Position numbers and translations under genes: made by a program. This document shows positions 21,310-32,354 of a stretch of DNA of 64,000 nucleotides, one piece after another. The DNA comes from Heterobasidion occidentale (Eukaryota > Basidiomycota > Agaricomycetes > Russulales > Bondarzewiaceae): the NCBI GenBank assembly GCA_039111635.1, contig JBCAQO010000012.1, positions 62,001-126,000 of the forward strand, read 5' to 3'. Within the stretch, counting starts at the first letter, position 1; each line of letters begins with the position of its first letter. Below the pieces are notes generated by a model. It was not told where the DNA came from. It searched no databases and saw only the letters and a list, made by a program, of their open reading frames with translations.

Positions 21310-23051
21310 GGCTGGGGTGCGTCGTGCGAGAAGCGGCAGCAAAGAAGATGGAGACGCGTCGGAGAGAGGACACGACGAGTGTGATGTATATGGATGGCTG
21401 GATGAATGTCTGAAAATTGATCCAAAAATTTCCTCTGATAATATATGAATATATGATCTCCACTCGCCACTCATCGCGCGCAGAATGTTTGACGCGTGAA
21501 GGATCGAAGTGGAAATGTCGGTGCCGCCTCGGCTATATCCAGCAATCGTGCTCCGCCCTGCTCCGTCCCTCCCGAAAAGATTGGACGCACTCATATTCCC
21601 ACTCACACATTCGTTCTGGCAGCAAGCTCACTGTTCTACGCATCGTAAGAAGACAGGAAGGCACGCACACGTCTCTACAGGCTTCTACTGAATACGTTCG
21701 GCGCATGCCTGTGATTCCTCAAATGACCTTTGAGTATATGTATCGTTGGATGAAACAATCCACTTGCCTACCCTATCTCGGAAGCCTCAGGATACCATGA
21801 CGCTAAGTCAGTGCGTTGTTGATGCTCATCTGCTGATCGACATGGATGGTGAACAAGTCATGCGCCATCAGTCCCTGACACCCCTCACAGTCGTACTGAA
21901 GGAGATCTCCATGTAGGTGTCACTGAATGCTGTCCGGGCGTTGAACTAAAAACAAGAGCACATAGTAAGACGCAGAACAGCTGCAGAACAGCCAACTTCA
22001 CAAAATCTTCATCCGAGTTACTCTCCTGCTTCCGCCATTCGTAACTTGAGCCACTCTAGGCTTAGACGCTTGCCCGGGTTTCCGAGAGCGCTGCAACTAC
22101 TGCTTAAACGTTCGTTTTGGAACACATATCTGTGAACTCTGTCGTCCTGCCATTCATAGCCCACCCTCCCGCAGAAGTGGAGCACTCAATGCTTAAATCC
22201 ACCCGCAATCTAAAGCTCCTGGCCCAAGCGATTCTATGATTTATTGATGTCTGAAGCTGGAAGCCTTCGAATTCTCGTGAGCCTTTCCATAACCGTTAGA
22301 ACCTACTGTCCATTGTCCCGTATTGAGCCTCAACCGAAATTGACGGCCTCACCACGAATACACGACCTGTCTTGCCACCAAGAACCTGAATCATGTGAAT
22401 ATCGGAGATGCTCTGGTTCTATTCACCGCCATGTCGCCATCAACCTTGCTCCAGCGTGAACAGCGCGCGCTACTTCAAGACGCTAACTAGAAGATGAGCA
22501 GAGAAAAAAGCGATCATCAAAAATTTCCAATAGTCACGCAAGACATGAATTGGTCTGCACAGATTCATGGAGCAACGTGTCATGACGCCGGCGGAGATGA
22601 AGTCTGCCATTTAGCAGTTGACCGCGTCGCAGCTTCCGTGAATGAAGATACAATGCTAAAGGGTTAACACCCAACCTTGTGCTGCTGCCTGCGCTGGAGC
22701 TTGAGCCTTCATACAGGATGCCCCTTACCCGTGACCAAGGGATGCTTCATCTGTCATATCAATAGCATGAGCATCAGAACACTATCTTGCACTGTGTGTC
22801 CACTGCGGTGAATAGTATGAACGGTGGGAAATATATGTACAAGTGATAGTCCAGAAAAGTGGGTGTAAATGTCCGAGCGTTGTGCTTGTCCGGGTACGTA
22901 TCATAGCGTCGCAATTTTGTCTTCGACAGAAGGCCGATTGTCCATGGTATCTCGTTCCTCGCGCGTGCCGCCACGTTCCACAGCTTTCGATGGCCCTGCA
23001 TCCAACTGTAGATAGGTCAGCACCGGGAATGGACCAAGGAAGGTACGGCGC
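21310..23051. other. Unassigned intergenic region
   Basis: About 1.7 kb lie between the RMT2 start and the presumed stop of the DUF6534-like gene. The first few hundred bases upstream of 21309 should hold the RMT2 promoter. No frame longer than about 75 codons carries a recognisable motif. A possible C-terminal extension of the DUF6534-like gene between 22774 and 23001 was considered but has no support. Confidence 0.45.
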
Positions 23052-25180
23052 TCACGGAGTAGTGCTCGCCTTTGACTGGCTGCGGACCAAAGCGGAGACG
23101 GCGATCAAGTCAGAGAGTATATGTGAAGGTCGGCGGAGAAGAGGTGAATGTACGCACCTTCCTGAACACCAAAACGGACGGTCGCCGCGAAAGCGTGTCC
23201 AGCTGGTGGGTCCCGACATCGAGCGTGGCTTCGAGTACTCTTGGAGCAGTTTGCGTGTGTTTAGACTGGGCGGAACCATGTGCCATGTGGGGACAGATAG
23301 TTGGTACATTAGTGCGAATTAGACATGTCGCTGCGCCGTCGTCATTGGTGCCTCACCTCGTTTCGCCTCGCTTTGCCGCGGCTCGACGAGAAAAGTCTAG
23401 ACGACGGTGAATTGACGAAGAAAACTTACGTGGTGAGCAAGGAGTTGGCATGGACTAGGTATGGGCAGGTAGAGCGGGGATGAACACGAGCGGTGGGGAA
23501 GAGGAATGGGGACATACGTTTGCTGACGACGAAATGCATTGCCAGGAACGCGTAATTGTTGGGTATGACCAACCACTTAAGTGTGAGCAGAGCAGTGTGA
23601 GAGCATGTTAAACGAACACGTGAAAGGGGACTGACGCAAATCAAGGTTGAGATGGTCATCATCCTGATGTCACGACAAACCGATCAGTAGGCATAGGGTG
23701 AAAAACATAGCGGCCGAAGCTCCGTGACATACGAAGTGAGCATCCCGGTGTTGATCGTATACAATATGATGGCGCTGACAATCCTGTCCATTCTGAACAA
23801 TGCGAAGATTACGCATATCATTGTATCAGGCTAGAAGTTGTGCAAGCTCGAGGAAGGGCTTACTGGGTGCCAAAACCGGTCTTATTGTTGCGTAGGTAGA
23901 AAGAGAGGCTTGCAGATAGAAAGAGGTCGAGTGCGGAGGAAAGTGCGAGGCCGAGCGAGATAGACCACTATGATGAACAATGAATTCGTCGTGACATTGG
24001 CTGAATTGGAAGTACATACGGCAAATTGATCGAGTAAAGCGCCGAAGCTCTTCAATCGCATCCTAGGATAAGATGATCTAGCAAGCAAGCGACTACTCAG
24101 GTGAACTGCTGACTTACATCTCGATTGTCGTGACTGTGCGGAACAAATAAGCCGTCAGCCTAGTACATCAATGCGAGTGAAAGAACCCTAACCTAAAGCC
24201 GCAGCTGGGAACTAGAACATTAGAATAAAACAGGAATAGATCGACAGAAGACGTACCCAGTCGGACCACTGTCATGACAATCTAAAATCGATACACCCGT
24301 AAGATCAACCAAGGTATACCACATACGAACCATAGATCACACACCAAGATGGATGCTAACACACGGTTATTGCTCACTTGGACTCATCAGCTAATTGAAA
24401 TGATAACAAAAGTGAGGGGGCTCACATCGGTAAACTCTGTGGGTAAAAAACCTGTTGAAGACTTCTCAGAAAATCGACATGCATTCACGGCTTCTCCGCT
24501 TACGCTTGTACAATGAACCCAACCAGACCCTTCAACACGATGAGCAACAAATACAAGCAGAAGACTTCCCGCTAAACGTACCGTAAATGCGATGCCTAAC
24601 TGCTGACTAGTGTGAATGCATGTTGAAGAGTTCTCAGAAACTGTCGAGGACGTACTGCGATAGAACTGAAAAGGTTCGTGCGGGATCATATCAGCCACCT
24701 CGTAGACTGAGACACGGACCCGGAGATCACTTACATAGGGATAAAATCTGTAACATCTTCGTTACCAAAGTTCAAAATGAGATACCTCCACGTCGCCGTG
24801 CAAGTCAGCGCAACGTGAGTCGCATCAAGAGCCCTGTCCGTCGTCGCATATATGAATATAGATGCAAAATTGTCGCTACCAAAAATTGTCGCACCATACG
24901 GCTCCGACCTAGGATTCATTGAGATCAAGTAAATGGTTAGGGAAAACGAGCGCAGAACATACGATGAGCTGGATTCGCCACAGATCCTGGCGGTAGATAT
25001 GAAAATAAATGATAGTTTGAAGAAAGACAAGTGCGGACAAACTGTCAACCGAAGCGCGTCAAGTCAGCCTATCGAAGACGAACTTCAACCGCGGATGAGA
25101 GAAACCTAAACGCACGCTACACACAAAAGGCATCCAACGAGAATTGCGCCCAGTGTAGAGACTACATTGGTGTCGCCCAT
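23052..25180 (-). CDS. DUF6534-like multi-pass membrane protein, 18 exons
   Basis: Eighteen exons join with every phase consistent to give 327 residues from ATG 25180 (MGDTNVVSTLGAILVGCLL). Exon lengths are 65, 79, 14, 99, 25, 26, 26, 32, 25, 19, 42, 43, 104, 60, 28, 58, 25 and 214 nt. Recognisable stretches, in order: IIYFHIYRQDLWRIQLIV, HVALTCTATWRYLILNFGN, GLVGFIVQAFFTHRVYRLS, then a long loop. LDLFLSASLSFYLRNNKTGF, IVSAIILYTINTGMLTS, YAFLAMHFVVSK and HANSLLTTLN follow. This order is typical of the Agaricomycete DUF6534 family of seven-helix membrane proteins, whose function is unknown. The C-terminal tail after LNTRK is variable in the family, and its end at 23052 is less sure. One intron (24160-24192) is only 33 nt. 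Confidence 0.8.
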
Positions 25181-27479
25181 GTAGCTGAGCTAGGTGACCG
25201 CAGCGACGAGGGGCATAAGAGGGTGGGGTTTACATTAGATATATAGGCGTGTGGTAACCGAGTGCCAATGGGAGGCACGGCGGTCTGACGGCAACGGATG
25301 GCAAAAGGAGTTCTAGCGCAACGCCGAAGCGGGGTAGCCTGGATTCGAAGAGAGGCCCTGGCAATCGATGAAATTCGAAGACCTGCGAAGCGGTGCCCCA
25401 GAAAAAAAACGAGCTCTGCAGTGAGCTGGCGTCATGCGCGCTGCGCAACAATTTTGGGTGCTCGAAGGTGCTTGAGCGCTCAAGGATATATTCATGACAG
25501 TGAAAATCCAGCCAGGATGTAAGCTTATCACGTGGTAACAGAGTACAGAGAGTAGCACACACCCCCACAACATGCATAGCTTGGTCGGGAAGGTTAACGT
25601 CCCCCATCGCAGTCTAAGACACACCGATGGAGGCCAAAGACGCGTTTGTTATAGGTCGCGTCGAACGTGGCATGCGGAGTGGACAACGGATACGTTACGA
25701 ATGTGTAATGGTACCGCCTCAACATGAGGGCATGCCTGGAATCCTAGCCTTATGAGTCGGATTTGGCACGTCCTTCTCGATTTGGCCTATCTCTTCATAG
25801 GTACTAAGCAGGGATGTCAGTTCTTGCTTTCCTGTCGTATGGCACCCAGTATCTTGGAAGGGTCTGCCAACGACATGGGTGGGCTCTGTTGGAATCGTTT
25901 GGGAGGTGCATTCGCGACAGCATTCAGGGAACCTAGATGATCAGGATGTGGAGTAGCGCATAACGTGAAGAACTTCTTGAAGGAGGATATCTTTGTCATA
26001 GACCTCGATCATCCAGTGTTCGAGTCTGGATGCGAGGTTAAGTGAGAATAGTCGGCCGGCATGCTGATAGCGATGGAGTGATTTCAATCCTAAAGTCGCT
26101 CATTGGATGCTTTTGCTCAATCGCGTGGAAAGTGTTTTTGAAGGGGCGTTGAGTGAGCGCAATCGAGCGTAATGTGGACTTTGCAGTGACATTTGAATCA
26201 CTTCGTCAAGGTTGTAACTTGACGTTCTTGTACAAAAGGTGTGCTAAGATCGATTGAATTACTAGGCGTAAAGCTTCATAGAATGTCGACAGTGCCTCGT
26301 CCAAATTCCAGGCTGGCCAGTATGGTAGAATCGCAAGACAGGCGTTGCAGAGAGACTGCCATCGTTTCCCGTCGATCAGCATCCAACAAGACACATACAT
26401 AGATAGTCTAACAATAGAGAGAGATCGACAAGTCAAGGCGTGAGATGGGTGCTGCTTAACAGAATTCAGCGAAGGTCCCCAGAGCGAGTTCTGTCATCGC
26501 TGCTGATGTGTCGCCGCTTTCAAAGGATGTCTCAGCGCCTGATCTGGACGCAACAAAAAAATTAGCTTTTCCTGCAAGAACGCGATATGGAATATATATC
26601 ATTATCCTTCTGAAGGAGCCTTGAAGCCCTGCGCCTTTTCGCCACGGTTCGACTACACCCCGAGCCGTCCTATAGCTTCATCTAAGTCCAAAGTTTGTCT
26701 AGTGGAATTGAATCTGATCAGTAAATCCAGTGCTAGGCTGTAAAAGGTACACAACCGATGATGACACTTCATGGGACATGGCTCGAGAGATTCGTGGAGA
26801 AGATAGATAGCAGTGTGTAGCGACGATGGCAAGCGTAGATCCTAACAATTTCAACAAAATTCGGTTGACATGCTCCGATATCTTGTCTGCCCTGCTGATT
26901 TGAAGCCCTGTACTGACCAGGTCCATGTGTCTATCTTCTGGATAGTATCTGTGACATCGGTGTTCTGTTGAGATCATCATCGATATTTGGCATATTGGTA
27001 CGCCGTTTTCTGATAAGAATATGACGGTACTTGAGCGCCAAACGTCCTCTTCGATGATTTTGAGGTTGTAAGATATCTAGATTGATCAAATAGTGATCTG
27101 TGTGTATCCCCACCTTCCATGATAGCTGACATCAGAAAGAAAAGTTGGGTATCGGGCCAAAAACAATGGAATGTCCAAACAGGTGCAACGAACGCGAAAA
27201 CCACCACAACTCACCTTTCATAGGGGCACCGGGCTTGATAATGACCGCATAAGTTGCTTTTTTTCCGAAGATACGTATGAGCGGACTGCTCTGAAAGGCT
27301 AGTGGCACAATGTTAGCTGGGATGGACCATGAACACAATTCTGCACTACTTAATAGAGATAGAATGCATAGACGAGTAAGTCACGTGCGCAGAGTCGTCC
27401 TTCGGCGGTCTCACCCCCTCTTTATCTCACATCCTGACAAGTTCCTTTCATTTGCCATATTATTCCACCAGACAGAGCC
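25181..27479. other. Unassigned region, possible minus-strand exon fragments at 26.7-27.3 kb
   Basis: No gene could be built. The minus strand between 27330 and 26700 shows open frames linked by a plausible GTGAGT donor near 27210 and a CAG acceptor near 27124. The translations match nothing I know and contain no long hydrophobic or catalytic motif. The last 150 bp before 27480 should be the promoter of the GPI-protein gene. Confidence 0.35.
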
Positions 27480-28148
27480 ATGTACCCTTCTCTGATACGT
27501 CTCTGCCTCCCTCTTCTGCTCCTTCCGCTTGCTAGAGCATGTGAGTTCACCCTTGTTGTTCATGGCGCAGTGGAGGTAAATGACCAATGTAGGGTTCGAG
27601 GTGACTGCACCAGCGAAAGGCGACAAATGGGTCAACGGGCAGACCTACCCTGTTTCTTGGGAGAAGGGCTCTTCGACGGCGTTGACACCTTCGATATCGA
27701 GCTCTCTCGGATGAGCAAGAGTGGGCTCATATTGGTTGCCAAAGACGGTGGGCATTCAAACTTTCGATGCCTTTTATCTTGTGACTAAGTACTGACTGTG
27801 GGCAGTCCAATCAACCATCGGGACCGTCAACCTCGCCATCCAATCTGTTCCCGAGGCCGATGATTATTTCCTTTCTTCCTAAACTCCACGCACGGCGTGA
27901 TGTACGGCAATTCATTACCCTTCTCCATTACCTCTTCCTCTTCCGGCGCATCCAGTCCGAACATCGATGCTACGAAACCGACGGTGACCATCAGTGGTGG
28001 CCCGAATCCTACAGCGGTCTGGGCTACAACATTCCCCCCAAGCGCGAATGGCGTGCGGGCGCTGAAGCTTGAGGGGGTCACGACAGGATTGGTAGCAACC
28101 GTCGCGGTCGGACTCGGACTCATAGGCGGAGCGTGGGTTGTGCTATGA
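27480..28148 (+). CDS. Small secreted Ser/Thr-rich, probably GPI-anchored surface protein (two apparent frameshifts)
   Basis: Exons are 27480-27540, 27593-27747 and 27806-28148. The N-terminus MYPSLIRLCLPLLLLPLARA is a signal peptide. It is followed by WFEVTAPAKGDKWVNGQTY and VSWEKG, the Kre9/Knh1-like beta-sandwich start seen in many basidiomycete surface proteins. Then come DTFDIELSRMS, GLILVAKD, HGVMYGNSLPFSI and a Ser/Thr-rich stretch. A hydrophobic C-terminus (GLVATVAVGLGLIGGAWVVL) suits GPI attachment. As written the frame breaks twice: GGG at 27666-27668 and TTT at 27872-27874 are each one base short. With both restored the exons sum to 561 nt (186 residues) with all phases correct. 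Such proteins are thought to sit in the cell wall or membrane. The exact function is unknown. Confidence 0.78.
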
Positions 28149-31100
28149 GCCCGGAGCGTCGAGTACCATTCATCTATCAGATCTACCCTTTCTCACGTCT
28201 GTTCACGTCTGCTTCCGCACTATCATCTATGCCCGGCCGTATACACCCGTACACTTACTCATCTCACATCTCGCTTGTCCGCTCTTTTTCCCCATCCTAT
28301 CGTTCTGTCTCGCGCTGGGAGCTTTTGGGCTGGTGTGGGTTAGTTCTTGGACCTTTCTGACATTGCATCACGTCTTGTTGAGCAGGTGGATACTATTGGA
28401 CGCTTATCTTATTTCCAGACCCCGACACATTCTTGCGTCGCCATCTAAATCACCAGTAATGCTTATATCCCTGGGCTGGAATTGCCTCCTGTTGTGCGCC
28501 TTGTACACTGTGTGCAAGTGCCATTTCGTCGTTGAACATCCCGAACTCCGTCGTTCGGTTTGAGCGCTCAAGCGCCACTGTTGGTTGCCTCTCAACAACC
28601 TGTCAAGGTCACTCAACCGGACCATCCTTTCATAGACTCCTTGTTGCCCTCTCCCTGTACGGTGAAAAATTATGCGCCCGACAAATGAGGTTTATGAGGA
28701 CCTGCAGATAATCCTGTCCCGTCTGGAGCGGTCATGTGCTGAGAGTTACTTACCAGCCTGGGAATGGTAGATGTCTCGACGCGTGCTCAACACCTTTTAT
28801 CGCGTATTTGATCTACGAACCGTCGACTTAAAGCAAAACCACCTCGCAGAGTCTTGAAATGCCCCAAGTGAGAGCTACCACCAGATCTAAGAAACAGAAA
28901 CAGGATGCGAACTTGGACGCGCGCTCAGACGACTTGGCCGCGTCGCAGGTGTCGATCGGGAGCGACGACACTCGGTATGGGCATTCTTGACCCTCTGATG
29001 CTCTTTCCTTCGGTGGTTCGATGCTTTTTGACAAGCGCTCACCGCACAGAATGGCGAATGTTTTGGCAGAGCAGATGCGAAGTACGCTTTCGCGCTTCAT
29101 GTATCCGTGACGCAAGGGCTCAGAATCACGCCAACTTGTCATTTCCCGCAGAATCGGCTGATAAAAAGCAAAATTGCGCGAAGCAAAATTCCTCCAAGCC
29201 ATGAAGAGAGAGTTGGCAAAGGCTGTACGAAAATTTGTTCCTCCTCGTCCGCATATATGCGCGTGCTGATCTCTTGGTCTTGTCTGTATGCACCTTAGAT
29301 AACACTTCGAGGCAAAGAGATGGGCGCCATCAGGGATGAAGTGTATGCGCTCTCTGGCAACACATTATGCTCGATTTAATCATATCAGATGATTTGGCAT
29401 CTGATCCAGGACTGAACAATCTGAAAAATACGCTATGGCATATGCTGAAAATGAAGACTACATCCGTGGGATCCTGAGCGAGATCATGAAAGAGCGGGAG
29501 AAGATCACGGTATGCTGTCCAGCTGCATTTGGAACGCCGTATCTTAGCGTCGGAGCGCTGGCGGACAGGAACTCGTGAAGCAGCGGGAGGCACTGCACAG
29601 CGACGAGAGCGCGCAAAGGGAACAAGATTCGGTTGCAGGGCTAGCATCTGTGAAGAGGGGCTGCGAAGGTGCGCAGTTGTCCCCAACGCCTGACGTTGCT
29701 CCGTGCATGCGTTGACGAGCGCGTCGCGATTTCCATGATTCTATACAGGATACAACCGCGTCGTAGCGACACTAGATCCTGTGGCTTGGGAGGCCTAAGG
29801 GGCTCGAAACGTCTACTAGGCTCTCCTGGGCTGACCATAAGGAACGATCCGATGATTGACGCAGACCGATAGGAGGATTGACAAGGGGCACGGAGAAAAG
29901 CGGAAGGGTTTAGAGTGGCAGGGGAAACATTCTGATTGACCGGGATTGCCCTCGCAGATGCGCACTGAGATCATAGCATCGATTGAGCATATGGGTGTCT
30001 GCAACGTTTATGTGACTGTTCATATCACTGACCGTCACGTTTGTTCTTGGGAGTACACATCCTGATATATGTGAGCGATGAACATTCCACCTTTCCAGAA
30101 GCTGTGAGATATTGATTATCGAGGTACGATGTCAACACGAGCGCTTTCAAGGCGACTCGGCGGGAGTGGAGGAAGGTAAATTGGCAGCAATAATGCTCAA
30201 GCGAGCTTGGAACTTGACGATGGCATCAACGGTACAGGTACCAGGGGCCAAGAAAAGGAAGTGAAGCAGAGGACAACTCTGAGAGTGCCGCTCAAGTGCC
30301 GCACAGGCAGTGCACAAGGTCGCTCGATCCTCTTCATCTGTGAGAAGGTCGAACGGCACTGCCGCTGGGGGATCATCGGTGCCGATCTGGGGCGGAAGGC
30401 GGTGAGGCTACCATTTTTTGAGTGGAGCGCTGACAGATGGGGAGCTTAGTGAAGCTGGACGCATTGTAAGGACCAAGACTACTTGTTCCCGCTTGACGTC
30501 GGTATTCGCGAGGTGCGTCAGAGTTAAAGGCCGCCATTGAGAGGTCAGCGATTCAGGGCCAAAGTCAGGAGAGCAGACGCCCTTCTGGGTATCATAACAA
30601 CAAAATTAACGGGAGTAGAGATGGGTAGTTCCGTCCGTCGGAAGCCTGTCAACCGGACATCGTTCAGAAATTGGTATCTGATCGAGATAAAACAGGGCGG
30701 GCCTTCGGGTTCGAGCGCCTTCACTTACACATCTTTGTTCGGTTCATGGAAGAAGGTCGTCGTTCGGAAAGGTCGGGTTCGGCCGCAAGGGAAGCCTCTG
30801 CATCGTTGATCACCAGTCGAACGAGTGATAGATTCCCGAGAGAGATGGGCCTAAAACGTGCTTCTTTGCTTCGGGTGAGGGAGAGCGGGGCAATCTGGGT
30901 AGCTGACCGAGGGTCGAACTGAGGCCTGATCCGCAAGCAGTCAATGACATGGCATCTTCGGGAGATGAGGAGCGGTTTGGGTCGCCAGAGCGATGCCAGC
31001 CATCCAGTTCGCTTGTCAGTTCACTCCAGAGAATCACACGAGAAGCATACGTACAGAAGCCCGGAACGCTGTACATCCGAGGCCTTGCAGGCCCAAAACG

Positions 31101-32354
31101 GCAGAAGCGAGAGCGTCGTGGCCGTCTGATGATGAAAATATTGGATCAGAGCTCAAAGACCGGAAGATGTGGGTCGACGTCACCGGGCCCCTTCCCACCC
31201 TCATTCGTTGCTCCTTCGTAAAAGAAAGGTGTTCTTATCAGACCAGTGTAGCACACCGTACGTGGGTTAGAGGTTCGAAACAAACTTCGAGATGTCTTCC
31301 GATGGTCCATTCAAAGTCAGAACGACATGTGTCACTTCCCCCGCCGGACTGCTTCTGCAGTTCGTCGACATCGTGTATCGTTATACCGGAGATCACGGTG
31401 CCCAACCTACAAACAGACCTGGCGATGATAGCACTAGATGAAAGAATGCGGAGGCGTCGAAACAAATGTTTGGTGCATAGAGAAATTAACTCGCTGGCAT
31501 TGTCAGCGGCATGTATACATTGCGATGGAAGGATCTACAGCGTCCTAGAAAACGTAGAAGAAAGCTTAGCACGGTGGGACAAAGTCTTTCACCACGACAA
31601 CCGAGAAAAACTGACGATGCGGTTCATCGTAGAACAATACAAGAGAAAGACCTCGCGAGCGGAGTTTGCGGGATTTACCTCAAGGTAAGGCGATTATACG
31701 GACTGTAGAGAGAAAATCGAAAATTCTAGCAAGGAACGAGAATGGCAGAGAAGTACATCGATGAGTGGAATGTATGGTCGAAGAGGCTGAATAAGAGTTA
31801 GAACACGTTCGTCAGAGTCGATTGTCCACTTCGTGTGAAGCACAGGAACAGACGATGCTAGTTGGGTCACCGAAAGCGAGAAGTCTGGTGTCAAAGTGGG
31901 GCCTTAAAAGCCCGAGAGAAGAGCGAAGTGAAATGCACTGCCTCGACCGACAGTGAAACCAGTGAAGCCCAGTCACGACGACAACCAGAAGCCTGAGATT
32001 AAGAGAGCACTGATGGGATGGCACTGTGCAACAGTCCGCCATGTTTAGAGTCGAGCCAGGGATGTGCTCGTTCACGTCGGCAACGGCACAGCAGCAAGAA
32101 GCAGGTTTGAAGAAGCAAGGGCTCTACCCCCTCACTGTTGTGGTAGGGCCGGCATTTCCGAGGTAGTTGGGAGGATATCAAGACAGTTAGCTCGTTTTCC
32201 GTCCACTGGCGGCAGCAACGCGGGATGGATGCACTCTCGAAGGAGACGAGACGGAGGTGTGGAGTGCTGAGTCAGCGACGGAGCACGCACGTGGCTCGGA
32301 GCGCCTAGTGTTGCCCAGCGTCTGCTCTGTCTCCAACTTGTCGTCTGTCTTCCG
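28149..32354. other. 4.2-kb region without an assignable gene
   Basis: Open frames occur on both strands (29330-29686, 30147-30359, 30537-30809, 30949-31221, 31238-31465). They overlap each other in several frames, have no recognisable motif, and lack splice-consistent partners. No long inverted or direct repeats were noticed. This could be intergenic DNA, decayed mobile-element sequence, or an unfamiliar multi-exon gene. The right end contains the promoter of the gene starting at 32355. Confidence 0.4.
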
